The position numbers were made by a program, and so were the translations under genes. The notes below the pieces were generated by a model. It worked only from the letters and a program-made list of their open reading frames with translations, searched no databases and had not been told where the DNA came from. A DNA stretch of 64,000 bases from an uncultured Prevotella sp. (lineage in GTDB: Bacteria > Bacteroidota > Bacteroidia > Bacteroidales > Bacteroidaceae), in NCBI GenBank assembly GCA_938028745.1, contig CALIZL010000039.1, positions 14,374-78,373 of the forward strand, written 5' to 3'. Position 1 is the first letter of the stretch. The number at the start of each line of letters is the position of its first letter. This document shows positions 17,445 through 25,983 of this stretch, piece by piece.

Positions 17445-17558
17445 GGGATGTGAGACATCCAACCATGCGCATTCTACTTTTCGACAACGATAAAATGAGA
17501 ATGCGTATGCTTTTGTTAAAACCATTCCTTTAATCGCGTTCGTTTCGCATTTTATGCT

Positions 17559-17566
17559 TAACTTTG
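17559..17566 (+). promoter_or_regulatory. -7 box (TAACTTTG) for the ATPase/DUF4276 pair
   Basis: TAACTTTG lies 106 bp before the ATPase start in the 228-bp gap after the glycosidase gene. No -33 element at consensus spacing is seen. Confidence 0.5.
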
Positions 17567-17672
17567 TCACTAGTCTTGGGCTTTACAAACTTAACAGCAC
17601 AGCATTCGCGGGCGATAATCCGCACTTGCACCATGCTGTATCCACCCAAAAACACGTAACAAGCAATAATAT

Positions 17673-18743
17673 ATGGACTACATCGAAATAAATGGATACA
17701 AGTCTATCAAGTCGGCCAAGATAGATATAGCCCCTATCAACATCCTAATAGGTGCTAACGGTAGCGGCAAAAGCAACTTCGTTTCTTTCTTCGAGTTGCT
17801 TCACAGACTGTGCGGACGCGTATTAAGCGAATACGTGGCCTTAAAAGGGGGCGAAGACAAGATACTTTTTCAAGGCCGAAAAACAACCGAAAAATTCTCA
17901 TTCCATATTGAATTTGACGGTGGCCAAAATGGCTATGCGGCTGAATTGACGGCAGGCAACGATGGTTTTGTATTCACCGACGAGCAACTATACTATAAGG
18001 GCAAGCCAAAAGACATTACCCATCATGGCAAAGAAGCAAACCTTAGCCTTAGCGATAACCTCAGAGCACCATACATATTGGGGTACATGGCTAAGTTTAG
18101 AAAATACCATTTCCACGATACCAGTGCCAATTCGCCATTCACAAAATACAGCAATACATCAACAGACACTGCCTTTCTATATGCCAATGGTGGCAATCTT
18201 GCGGCTTTTCTCTACAAGATACGTAGCGAACAGTCATTGGTGTACAACAGAATTGTAGCCTGTATCAAGTCGGTTGCCCCTTATTTCTCGGACTTCTACC
18301 TAGAACCCAATGAAGAAAACAACCTAAGACTGCTTTGGCAAGACAAGTTTAGCGACATGACTTACGGCGCAACCGACCTCTCTGACGGCACCTTACGCTT
18401 CATCGCTTTGGCCACATTGTTCTTACAACCCAATCTTCCCGCCACCATTATTATAGACGAACCCGAACTGGGACTACATCCCTTTGCCATCGCTAAGTTG
18501 GCAGGGATGATCAAATCTGCATCGAAACGCAATTGCCAAGTGATTGTTGCCACGCAGTCGGCCGACCTAATAGCACATTTCGAGCCATCAGATATCATCA
18601 CCGTAGACCAAGTTGGCGGTGAAACACGCTTCACACGACAAAGCGAAGAGATGCTAAAAGCATGGCTCGAAGAGAATTATACGATAGACGAACTATGGAA
18701 ACGCAACATGATAGAGGGCGGACAGCCCAACTACGAGGGATGA
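17673..18743 (+). CDS. AAA family ATPase (OLD/RecF-like), first gene of a coupled pair
   Basis: A 356-residue ABC/SMC-like ATPase. Walker A is GANGSGKS at residues 27-34, a signature-like LSDGT occurs near 230, and Walker B is IIIDEPELGLHP with Asp262 and Glu263. A D-loop/His region ATQSADLI follows. The N-terminus YIEINGYKSIKS is the usual start of AAA_21-type proteins. Its stop codon overlaps the start of a DUF4276 gene (ATGA), so the two are translationally coupled. ATPases of this class with a small TOPRIM-like or RloB-like partner occur in phage-defence modules such as PARIS and OLD-type systems. A defensive role is therefore likely but unproven. No nuclease motif lies within this protein itself. 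Confidence 0.88.
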   Translation: MDYIEINGYKSIKSAKIDIAPINILIGANGSGKSNFVSFFELLHRLCGRVLSEYVALKGGEDKILFQGRKTTEKFSFHIEFDGGQNGYAAELTAGNDGFVFTDEQLYYKGKPKDITHHGKEANLSLSDNLRAPYILGYMAKFRKYHFHDTSANSPFTKYSNTSTDTAFLYANGGNLAAFLYKIRSEQSLVYNRIVACIKSVAPYFSDFYLEPNEENNLRLLWQDKFSDMTYGATDLSDGTLRFIALATLFLQPNLPATIIIDEPELGLHPFAIAKLAGMIKSASKRNCQVIVATQSADLIAHFEPSDIITVDQVGGETRFTRQSEEMLKAWLEENYTIDELWKRNMIEGGQPNYEG

Positions 18744-19423
18744 ATAGGATTATAATTATTTGTGAAGGGCAAACCGAACAAGAGTTCTGCAACACCCTGC
18801 TACAGCCACATTTCAGCGCGCACGGCATCACACTACAAGCCCCATTGATTAAGAAAACGATGGGTGGAATAGCCAATTGGAACGTGTTGAAACGTGAAAT
18901 AGAAACCTATCTGCGCCGAGAAAAAGACGTTTTGGTCACTACATTGATTGATTACTATGGCATTAAGGATAGTCACGGCTTTCCATTGTGGGCTGAAAAA
19001 CAAGCAATTGCCGACAAAAACCAACGCCTTGACGAACTTGAAGCAGCCATGCTAGCCGATGTGGACGAAAACTTGCGCCCACATTTTGTGCCTTATCTGC
19101 AACTACATGAGTTCGAAGGCTTGCTGTTTAACGACATTCAAGTGTTCTATAAACAAGTACCTAAGAACGAACTAGTGGGAGAAACTGAACTTAAACAAAC
19201 GTTTGCAGACTTCGATAATCCCGAAATGATTAACGATGGTGTTGAAACATCTCCCTCACACAGACTCGAACGCATCATCAGTGGTTACGAGAAAGTGGTT
19301 TACGGATGCTGTTTGGCAGAAGCTATTGGCCTTGACAAGATGAGGCAAAAGTCGCCAAGGTTTGACAATTGGTTGAAAAGACTTGAAACAAATTTTGCCA
19401 TAACAAAGCCGAATAATCCATAA
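18740..19423 (+). CDS. DUF4276-family protein, second gene of the ATPase pair
   Basis: A 227-residue protein recognised by the DUF4276 features ICEGQTEQEF at the N-terminus, LIDYYGI near residue 70, and YLQLHEFEGLLF near 120. Conserved acidic residues (Glu in CEGQTE, Asp in IDYYG, Glu in HEFE) suggest a metal-dependent TOPRIM-like core. It starts inside the ATPase stop codon (ATGA overlap), so the two products probably work as a complex. The start at 18740 is chosen because an upstream in-frame codon at 18662 lies within the ATPase gene and the shorter form begins at the domain edge. Confidence 0.85.
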   Translation: MNRIIIICEGQTEQEFCNTLLQPHFSAHGITLQAPLIKKTMGGIANWNVLKREIETYLRREKDVLVTTLIDYYGIKDSHGFPLWAEKQAIADKNQRLDELEAAMLADVDENLRPHFVPYLQLHEFEGLLFNDIQVFYKQVPKNELVGETELKQTFADFDNPEMINDGVETSPSHRLERIISGYEKVVYGCCLAEAIGLDKMRQKSPRFDNWLKRLETNFAITKPNNP

Positions 19424-19556
19424 AGCAACAATGTGCACCTAGTGAACAAGGTAAGTTAACCATTTCATCAATGTGCATAGCCTACCACTCACCCTACAAT
19501 AGCTGCGTTTGTCCAAACCATTTTCGGTTCTTACCCCCACAAAATCCCTTAGTCCT

Positions 19557-20576
19557 TTACAACGCCTTAGCAATAAGATAGCCGCCACCCAGCAGCCAAC
19601 AATATAGCAGGGCGGCAAGGAGGAAGGGCTTGGCGCCAGCCTTTTTAAACTTGTCGATGCTGGTTTCGGCACCCAAAGCGGTCATCGCCATTGTGAGAAG
19701 AAAGGTATCGAAGGTGTTAATGGCATCGTTAACAGCGGGAGAAAAGAGGTTTAGCGAGTTGAAACCAATAACCACCAAGAACAAAACGGCAAACCAAGGG
19801 ATGGTTATCCCCTTGCGTTTTGTTTGCGTTTCGGCATCGCCCTGCTTGCCGTGTGCCACAAACCAGCTCACCACAAGCAACACGGGAACCAACATCATCA
19901 CCCTAATCATCTTTACAATGATGGCTATATCAGACACGCCTTTGCCCATTGCGTTGCCAGCACCCACCACATGAGCCACCTCGTGTACGGTGCTGCCCGT
20001 CATAATACCCATCGATTGGGGCGAGAGGTCTAGCACACCATTGCGATAAAGCACGGGATATAGAAACATGGAGAGTGTTCCGAAGATAACAACAGTAGAC
20101 ACGGCCACGGCTGTTTTGTAGGGTTTGGCATTGATTGCGCCCTCTGTTCCCAACACGGCAGCCGCCCCACAGATGCCTGCGCCCACCGAAGTAAGCAGCG
20201 TTATGCTGCGGTCGAGTTTCAAAATGCGGCCGATAAGCAACCCTCCGCCAATGGTTACGCACACCACAATGGCGTCAACCACAATGGCAGACAGTCCTAC
20301 GGCTGTTACATCTTGTAGCGTTAATCGGAAACCATACAGCACAATACCCACTCTAAGCACCCTTTTGGCACAGAAAGTGATGCCTGGAACCCACGTCGGC
20401 GGCAGGTTATTGCGCAGACTGTTGGCATAAATCATGCCCAATACGATGCCGATAATCATCGGACTAATAGAAAGATGCTTAGCCCAAGCCATGTCGCCAA
20501 GATAGAAAGCGGCAAGCGAAAAGAGGGCAATAAGCAAGATGCCGTGCAGCATACTGCTGCGTTGTTCGTTTAACAT
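19557..20576 (-). CDS. YeiH-family putative sulfate exporter
   Basis: A 339-residue polytopic membrane protein (about ten hydrophobic helices) of the UPF0324/YeiH family. Matching features are ISPMIIGIVLGMIYAN near residue 36, RVGIVLYGFRLTLQDV, GAGICGAAAVLGTEGAI and GSTVHEVAHVVGAG. YeiH is annotated as a putative sulfate exporter from indirect evidence; the true substrate is uncertain. No CysR/YeiE-type regulator lies next to it. It converges on the DUF4276 gene, with 133 bp between the stops. Confidence 0.88.
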   Translation of the reverse strand: MLNEQRSSMLHGILLIALFSLAAFYLGDMAWAKHLSISPMIIGIVLGMIYANSLRNNLPPTWVPGITFCAKRVLRVGIVLYGFRLTLQDVTAVGLSAIVVDAIVVCVTIGGGLLIGRILKLDRSITLLTSVGAGICGAAAVLGTEGAINAKPYKTAVAVSTVVIFGTLSMFLYPVLYRNGVLDLSPQSMGIMTGSTVHEVAHVVGAGNAMGKGVSDIAIIVKMIRVMMLVPVLLVVSWFVAHGKQGDAETQTKRKGITIPWFAVLFLVVIGFNSLNLFSPAVNDAINTFDTFLLTMAMTALGAETSIDKFKKAGAKPFLLAALLYCWLLGGGYLIAKAL

Positions 20577-20756
20577 TGTGTGAGTTTATTAGTTCTCTGA
20601 GTTTATAAGTTTATGAGTTTTTAGAGTTTTGGAGCTTATTAGTTTTTAGTTTATGGGTTTACTACTTTCTACTTACCACTTACAACTCTAACACTTTTTC
20701 CCTACTACATACAACTTACTACTTTACTACTTACTCCTTATTACTTTTATAACTCC
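20577..20756. repeat. Low-complexity TTTATGAGTTT / TACTACTTAC stretch
   Basis: This 180-bp gap between two minus-strand genes holds degenerate GAGTTT-type and CTTACTACT-type short repeats and no gene. It presumably contains the exporter promoter, which I could not place. Confidence 0.5.
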
Positions 20757-21362
20757 TTACTCCTCCCCTCCTTCCTCCATCAAACTCTCCGCCACCTCGC
20801 ACAATTCGGCGTACCATTCGCGCCCGAACCGCTCGGTTAACGGACCTTCCAAAAAACGATAGAGGGGTAGATTTAGTTCGCGACCCTTCTTTACGGCCGG
20901 CCTACACACATCCCAGCGGTGGTAGTTAAGGCCAACAAGGTCGGCATCGAAACGCTTTTCGCGAATGGGATAGAGTGCACAGGATATGGGCTTGCGAAAC
21001 GAACAGAGCCCTGCTCGATGCGCCCGGTCGAACGTACAAAGGCAAAGCCCCTTGTCGTAACAAGTAAAAACACAGTCTTTGCCGTTAACGATACTCGTCA
21101 CCAGGTCGCCCTCGCGGTCGGTACAGGCCACGCCCTGCTTGTCGATAACGGCCTGTGCCTGTGCCGATAGGTCGGTCCACACGATGTCTAATGCGTCTTC
21201 CATAGCCGCAATCTCATCAAGTGTAACGGGCGCTCCGGCATCGCCCTCAATACAACAAGCGCCCTTGCAGGCATCGAGGTCGCAGCAAAAGCGCTCGGTG
21301 ATGAGGTCGGAAGAGATAAGTACGTTGCCCACTTGCATAATGGGCGGTATGTTGTTGTTCAT
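20757..21362 (-). CDS. DUF3109-family cysteine-rich protein
   Basis: A 201-residue protein with a cluster of cysteines near the N-terminus (CCDLDACKGACC at about 25-36). More cysteines follow around residues 85-130, including the CSFRKPISCALYP segment. This spacing suggests an iron-sulfur or zinc site, similar to the YkgJ/UPF0153 group. The pattern is that of DUF3109, common in Bacteroidetes and of unknown function. It starts 3 bp after the stop of ung on the same strand, so the two form an operon, which hints at, but does not prove, a link to DNA or nucleotide damage. Confidence 0.85.
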   Translation of the reverse strand: MNNNIPPIMQVGNVLISSDLITERFCCDLDACKGACCIEGDAGAPVTLDEIAAMEDALDIVWTDLSAQAQAVIDKQGVACTDREGDLVTSIVNGKDCVFTCYDKGLCLCTFDRAHRAGLCSFRKPISCALYPIREKRFDADLVGLNYHRWDVCRPAVKKGRELNLPLYRFLEGPLTERFGREWYAELCEVAESLMEEGGEE

Positions 21363-21365
21363 TGT

Positions 21366-22031
21366 TTACCAATTGATGGGCGTTAGTCCGCGCGAAGAAA
21401 GATAGGCGTTGGCCTGCGAAAAGTGATGGTTGCCAAACCAACCGCCACGATTGGCCGATAGCGGCGAGGGGTGAACCGATTGCAAGATGCAATGCCTACG
21501 AGCATCGATAAGCGCAGACTTCGAGCGCGCATAGCCACCCCAAAGAATAAAGACAAGTCCCTCGCGCCCTGCATTTAGTCGCGCTATGGCTGCATCGGTG
21601 AACGTTTCCCAGCCCTGCCGTTGGTGACTGGCAGCCTGATGCGCACGCACGGTGAGCGTGGCGTTAAGCAAAAGCACACCTTGCTCGGCCCAACGCGTTA
21701 GGTTTCCACTTGTGGGAATGGGCGTGCCAAGGTCGTTGTTAATCTCCTTAAAGATGTTTTGCAGCGAGGGCGGAAAAGGCACGCCATCGTTAACCGAAAA
21801 GCTTAGACCATGCGCTTGTCCGTCGTCGTGATAGGGGTCTTGCCCAATTATCACCACTTTCACCTTATCGAAAGGGCATAAGTTAAAGGCATTGAACACC
21901 AGTTGTGCAGGCGGAAAGCATTGATGCTGCTTGTATTCGGCATGCACAAAGGCAGACAAAGCCTTGAAATAAGGTTTCTCGAACTCGTCGGCCAGCTGCT
22001 CTTTCCACGAAGATTCTATCTTTACATCCAT
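21366..22031 (-). CDS. ung: Uracil-DNA glycosylase, canonical copy
   Basis: A 221-residue family 1 uracil-DNA glycosylase with all key motifs. The water-activating loop is GQDPYH with Asp65 and His68, Asn123 is the uracil-binding residue in LLLNATLTV, and the intercalation loop HPSPLSANRG has His187 and Leu191. It excises uracil from DNA. The Met at 22031 is chosen; the frame is open further upstream but that part is leader sequence. A divergent paralogue lies at 23250-23915. DUF3109 follows 3 bp downstream. Confidence 0.97.
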   Translation of the reverse strand: MDVKIESSWKEQLADEFEKPYFKALSAFVHAEYKQHQCFPPAQLVFNAFNLCPFDKVKVVIIGQDPYHDDGQAHGLSFSVNDGVPFPPSLQNIFKEINNDLGTPIPTSGNLTRWAEQGVLLLNATLTVRAHQAASHQRQGWETFTDAAIARLNAGREGLVFILWGGYARSKSALIDARRHCILQSVHPSPLSANRGGWFGNHHFSQANAYLSSRGLTPINW

Positions 22032-22271
22032 GCTTATTGTTTGTATTCTCAGTTTACCAATTACAAGCCTACAAGGCAGTTTGCCTATCTTGCCATGAAC
22101 TAAGGCATGTTCTAGAAATTCCACGCAAAGGTTCAATTCATGTTTCTTGTATTGCTCTTCACTGTCTTTTTGCTTTTATCTGGCATCTTTTGCTTTCTCT
22201 TTCAGTCTCATAGTGCACTATGCTCCTTCAAGAAACAAGCAAAACCAGCTCAACTAAAAGCTAAAATACAG

Positions 22272-22336
22272 CAAAGGTAATTTATAGAACCTGCCTAGAA
22301 CTTACCGAAAACATCATTTTACGACATACAAAGGTA
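22272..22336 (-). promoter_or_regulatory. Two tandem -7 boxes upstream of ung
   Basis: On the minus strand TACCTTTG occurs at 22272-22279 and again at 22329-22336. The distal box, with its flank CATACCTTTGTATG, is shared with the promoter of the second ung (24027-24034). It implies a leader near 290 nt, because the first ung has about 190 bp not present in the second. The rest of 22137-22452 shows nothing else. Confidence 0.5.
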
Positions 22337-22452
22337 TGAAAAAATGCCCATTTACACGTTAGCCTACACATGCTTATTTATCTACAAGCGATCATTAAAA
22401 CCAACTTTCTATCTTTTGTCGATGTCCAAGCCAAGTTAAATTAAGTATTTAT

Positions 22453-23090
22453 ATTTTACAAAACACATCCTTCTCGTCCACCCATTCTAGCAAAAACAAA
22501 CGCTCTTTAGCAGGCAAATTGCCGCTATTTTCCATCTTACACGTCTTTTGTTTTGTCTGTTTTTAGGGTCAGAACCTGCGTTTTGCACCATTTTACCTTT
22601 CTAGTTTGGTTGCCAACGCATTATTTTTTGCACCCAATTACACGCTTTTTGCCCCAAAAACCCACTTTTTAACGGCTATTTTACCCTTTTTCAGCCATAT
22701 TTTTAATGGTTGTAAAAGGGTTATTTATACCAATTGCGGTGGATTTTTATGCTTTTCGCCTTGCATTTAGTAGCATTTTACACTGCATTTAGCATCAAAA
22801 CGCATTGCATTTAGCACCAAAACGCACGGCGTTTTGCACCATATTAGACTGCGTTTTGCACCAAAACGCATTGCATTTAGCTGCAAAACGCACCACATTT
22901 AGCAGCAAATAGCCCCGAAACTGGCGCAAATGGCGGTTTTATTAAATAAAAATTCATTTCGCTGCATTGGCAAGCTAACCCCATTTTGCACCACAACTAA
23001 CCTCCGCGAGAATCGATTATTTGCGGCAAGATGAGCGGTTGGTGGAGAAAAAGGGCACTCTTAGTGTTAAAATTCTCGCTGAAAAGTTTA
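22453..23090 (+). repeat. Composite intergenic repeat, copy 3
   Basis: This plus-oriented copy lies between the two ung genes. Seven 22-bp units (22761-22914) are of mixed half-types, GCATTTAGC and GCGTTTTGC. Left module: TTTTACAAAACACA and TTCTAGC. Right module: CCGCGAGAATCGATT, TTGCGGCAAGATGAGCGG, GGGCACTC, GTGTTAAAATTCTC. Confidence 0.9.
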
Positions 23091-23094
23091 CAAA

Positions 23095-23245
23095 GATTGA
23101 CGGATTAACGAGTTGACAAGTTAGTGGGCGTTAGCCATTTCTCACCTTTTGCTAGTTGACGAGTTGACGAGTTAACCAGTTGACAAGTTGGTGGGCGTTA
23201 GCTATTTTTTCACCTTTTCACCCTTTCACCTTTATAATCCTTTTG
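23095..23245. repeat. Period-8 GAGTTGAC units and GTGGGCGTTAGCC/CACCTTTTCAC modules
   Basis: Two rounds of GAGTTGAC octamers plus the GTTAGTGGGCGTTAGCC-like core and CACCTTTTCAC runs lie directly after the second ung stop. The core is the same one that flanks radC and precedes ftsZ. Confidence 0.8.
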
Positions 23246-23249
23246 TTTA

Positions 23250-23915
23250 TTACCAATTGATAGGCGTTTTGCCGCGTGAAGAAAGATACTCGTTAGCTTG
23301 CGAAAAGTGTTTTTTACCAAAACTACAACCAAAATTAACTGCCCGCGGCGAGGGATGAGCCGATGTTAAAACGAGATGCTTGTTAGAATCGATACACCTG
23401 CCTTTCTTGCGCGCCTTTACACCCCAAAGCATGAAAACAAGTCCTTCGCATTCATCATTCAACCGCTTAATAACAACATTGGTAAACCTTTCCCAACCTT
23501 TTCTCTGATGACTTGCTGGCTTATTTGCCTGCACAGTGAGTATAGAGTTGAGCAAAAGTACGCCCTGTTCGGCCCATCGTGTTAGGTTTCCGTTGGTAGG
23601 AATGGGCGTTTTGAAATCATCGCTTATCTCATTAAAGATATTTTTCAGCGATGGCGGAAAAGGCACACCATCGTTAACCGAAAAGCTTAAGCCATGCGCT
23701 TGCCCCTCACCTGGATAGGGGTCTTGCCCGATTATCACCACTTTTACCTTGTGGAAGGGACACAGATTAAAGGCATTAAATAAATCTTTTTCAAGTGGAA
23801 AGCATTTATTCTGCTTATACTCGCCATCTACAAAGTCAGACAATTCCTTGAAATAAGGCTTTTCAAACTCATCGGCCAGTTGCTCTTTCCACGAGGATTC
23901 TATCTCTACGTTCAT
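23250..23915 (-). CDS. Divergent second uracil-DNA glycosylase paralogue
   Basis: A 221-residue paralogue that aligns with the first ung without gaps; I count 158 of 221 identical residues. Asp65, Asn123 and His187 are kept. The activating loop reads GQDPYP (His68 to Pro), and the intercalation loop reads HPSPRAVNFG (Leu191 to Arg, Ser192 to Ala, Arg195 to Phe). These changes strike positions that normally flip the base and strengthen DNA binding, so activity or specificity has probably shifted. The frame is intact, so it is not an obvious pseudogene. It has its own -7 box. An alternative view is a decaying duplicate. Confidence 0.9.
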   Translation of the reverse strand: MNVEIESSWKEQLADEFEKPYFKELSDFVDGEYKQNKCFPLEKDLFNAFNLCPFHKVKVVIIGQDPYPGEGQAHGLSFSVNDGVPFPPSLKNIFNEISDDFKTPIPTNGNLTRWAEQGVLLLNSILTVQANKPASHQRKGWERFTNVVIKRLNDECEGLVFMLWGVKARKKGRCIDSNKHLVLTSAHPSPRAVNFGCSFGKKHFSQANEYLSSRGKTPINW

Positions 23916-24026
23916 GTTTACAGTTTGTATTATCAGTTTACAAGTTGACCTGTTAACAAGTAGATAAGGCGGTATGCTTACCTCACTGTTAACCTGTGCT
24001 TGCGAATAACGTTGTTTATCGACATA

Positions 24027-24034
24027 CAAAGGTA
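24027..24034 (-). promoter_or_regulatory. -7 box (TACCTTTG) of the second ung
   Basis: On the minus strand TACCTTTG lies 111 bp before the start codon, inside a stretch (CATACCTTTGTATG and flanks) nearly identical to the one upstream of the first ung. The duplication therefore included the promoter. Confidence 0.6.
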
Positions 24035-24078
24035 TGAAAAAATGCGCATACTCACTTACAAGTTTAGGTAAATAATGC

Positions 24079-24086
24079 TATATTTG
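24079..24086 (+). promoter_or_regulatory. -7 box (TATATTTG) for the lipoprotein gene
   Basis: TATATTTG matches TAnnTTTG and lies 37 bp before the start at 24124. It diverges from the ung promoter 45 bp away. Confidence 0.5.
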
Positions 24087-24123
24087 CAACATTATCACGA
24101 ATTATTTCAAACTTATATTACTC

Positions 24124-24615
24124 ATGTTTATGAAAATATTAGCCTACGTGCTTTTCGCTTTCTCCGCCCTGTTGGCCTCGTGTCACCGCGCGCCCATTGT
24201 GGTTAATGCGGATGAAATAGCAGCCACCAAGCAGTTGAATGAGAAATATCACGACCTGATTGTGGGACATTGGCATCATTTCAGTCAGACAGAATTAACG
24301 GAAGTTACTCAAGAATTCGTCTTTAAAACCGACGGAACTTATACCGGACACATATTATATAGGTCACGCAAACAGGTGATGGTTGGCGGTAAACCCGTGC
24401 TAACCGACTGGACAAAGCAAATTGATGAAGATCTGGAAGGCCAATGGGGGCTGATGTATAGCAAAAGCCAAAGCCGAAATCTACTACACCTAAATAGCAA
24501 ATCTCATTTCGTCAGGGTACGCGTTATAGAGTTTTTCGACGCCAACCAATCGAAACTAATCATCGAGTCGCCCTTTGTAATCGAGACTGAACGCATCGAA
24601 TTCACCCGCAAATAG
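24124..24615 (+). CDS. Small lipoprotein of unknown function
   Basis: A 163-residue protein with a type II signal: a hydrophobic stretch followed by the lipobox LLASC, giving a lipidated Cys at about residue 20. The mature part is rich in beta-strand-like alternation (EFVFKTDGTYTGHILYRS...). It resembles the small lipocalin-like lipoproteins of Bacteroidetes, but I recognise no specific family. It has its own promoter, diverges from the second ung, and ends before a strong hairpin. Confidence 0.7.
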   Translation: MFMKILAYVLFAFSALLASCHRAPIVVNADEIAATKQLNEKYHDLIVGHWHHFSQTELTEVTQEFVFKTDGTYTGHILYRSRKQVMVGGKPVLTDWTKQIDEDLEGQWGLMYSKSQSRNLLHLNSKSHFVRVRVIEFFDANQSKLIIESPFVIETERIEFTRK

Positions 24616-24753
24616 AGCGCAAACACGCTTGGAGGGTTACAAGATGACGAGTAATCATCAAAACAAATTGGTTTTAGAATTTCGTCAATCAACAAAGACT
24701 TTACCATCAACCTGCCAGTACAAAACCACTAGTACTGCGGCTACAAACTATCG

Positions 24754-24788
24754 GTAGTGGCACTACCAACCGTTAGTAGTGCCACTAC
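24754..24788. terminator. 13-bp perfect hairpin between convergent genes
   Basis: GTAGTGGCACTAC (24754-24766) and its exact complement (24776-24788) enclose 9 bases. It lies between the stops of the lipoprotein gene and dusB and could serve both strands. No long T-run follows. Confidence 0.55.
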
Positions 24789-24823
24789 AGCTCGCTTGTA
24801 GCCAATAAGGGGGTTAACAGCGT

Positions 24824-25825
24824 TCACCCAACAGTCTGCTCCAACCCTCTTAATCGTTCGCGACAGCCTTCCAAAATGGCAATCAATTCTTCTTGCTTAT
24901 CAGCACGAAGCATGGCGATACGCGTTTGTTTGAAATCAGGAATGCCCTTAAATATAGGACTTGCTGCCAGATGGCGGCGCGTGTGCAGTATGCCGCGATA
25001 CTCGTCAATACGCTCTATGTTGATGCGCAGTTGCTCTTCCAGCAAGTCAATCTTTCGGTCGATGGTGAGCGAAGGGTCTTGGGGCAAGCCTTCAAGATGG
25101 TCTTTCATCTCCTTAAACACCCAAGGCCGACCGAATGTGGCACGCCCAACCATCACTGCATCAACGCCATAACGACTGAAAGCCTCTTTGGCTTGCTGCG
25201 GCGTACAAATGTCGCCGTTGCCGATAATGGGGATATGGATACGCGGATTGGCCTTCACTTCGCCGATATAACGCCAGTCGGCCTCGCCCGTATACATCTG
25301 CGAGCGCGTTCGGCCGTGTATGGTAAGGGCTGCTATGCCACAATCTTGCAGCTGTTCGGCCAACGTGGGGATGATAATTTCTTCGCAATCCCATCCCAAT
25401 CGCGTTTTCACCGTTACGGGCGTACGCACCGCACGCACCACTTGGCGTGTTATCTCCAACATCAGCGGCACATTTCTCAGCATGCCCGCACCAGCCCCTT
25501 TGCCTGCCACTTTCTTCACAGGACAGCCAAAGTTGATGTCAATCACATCGGGACGGCTTTGTTCCACAATGCGTGCAGCCTCAACCATCGACTCCACATC
25601 GCGCCCGTAGATTTGTATTCCCACAGGGCGTTCGTCGTCGCTGATGGTTAGTTTGCTCACGGTAGACTTCACCGAGCGCACCAATGCCTCGGCACTAACA
25701 AACTCGGTGTACACCATTGCCGCGCCAAAACGTTTGCAAAGCAGGCGGAACCCTATGTCGGTGACGTCTTCCATCGGGGCGAGGAAGAGCGGATGAGCAT
25801 CAAACGATATGTTTCCTATTTTCAT
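24824..25825 (-). CDS. dusB: tRNA-dihydrouridine synthase
   Basis: A 333-residue TIM-barrel flavoenzyme. APMEDVTD at the N-terminus, the DINFGCPVKKV motif with catalytic Cys (about residue 100), VTVKTRLGWD, IHGRTR and GNGDI follow the Dus order. The enzyme reduces specific uridines in tRNA D-loops. The Met at 25825 is chosen; the frame remains open further upstream but that overlaps the divergent gene's promoter region. It diverges from the DUF2851 gene with 158 bp between starts. Confidence 0.93.
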   Translation of the reverse strand: MKIGNISFDAHPLFLAPMEDVTDIGFRLLCKRFGAAMVYTEFVSAEALVRSVKSTVSKLTISDDERPVGIQIYGRDVESMVEAARIVEQSRPDVIDINFGCPVKKVAGKGAGAGMLRNVPLMLEITRQVVRAVRTPVTVKTRLGWDCEEIIIPTLAEQLQDCGIAALTIHGRTRSQMYTGEADWRYIGEVKANPRIHIPIIGNGDICTPQQAKEAFSRYGVDAVMVGRATFGRPWVFKEMKDHLEGLPQDPSLTIDRKIDLLEEQLRINIERIDEYRGILHTRRHLAASPIFKGIPDFKQTRIAMLRADKQEELIAILEGCRERLRGLEQTVG

Positions 25826-25953
25826 AAATGCAAAGGTACGAAGACTTAACCAATAAACAAAACATGCAGATAAGGGGGCGGCAGGCACGCAAACGAAATG
25901 CGGGGGCTTGCATATTTCTTGACCAAAAAGGCCGTTTTTTCGTTTTTTCTTTA

Positions 25954-25961
25954 TATTTTTG
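25954..25961 (+). promoter_or_regulatory. -7 box (TATTTTTG) for the DUF2851 gene
   Basis: TATTTTTG lies 22 bp before the ATG at 25984, preceded by a T-rich tract. It shows that the longer frame from 25828 is not the translated start. Confidence 0.55.
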
Positions 25962-25983
25962 TGCCACGAACCCTTATATCGAC

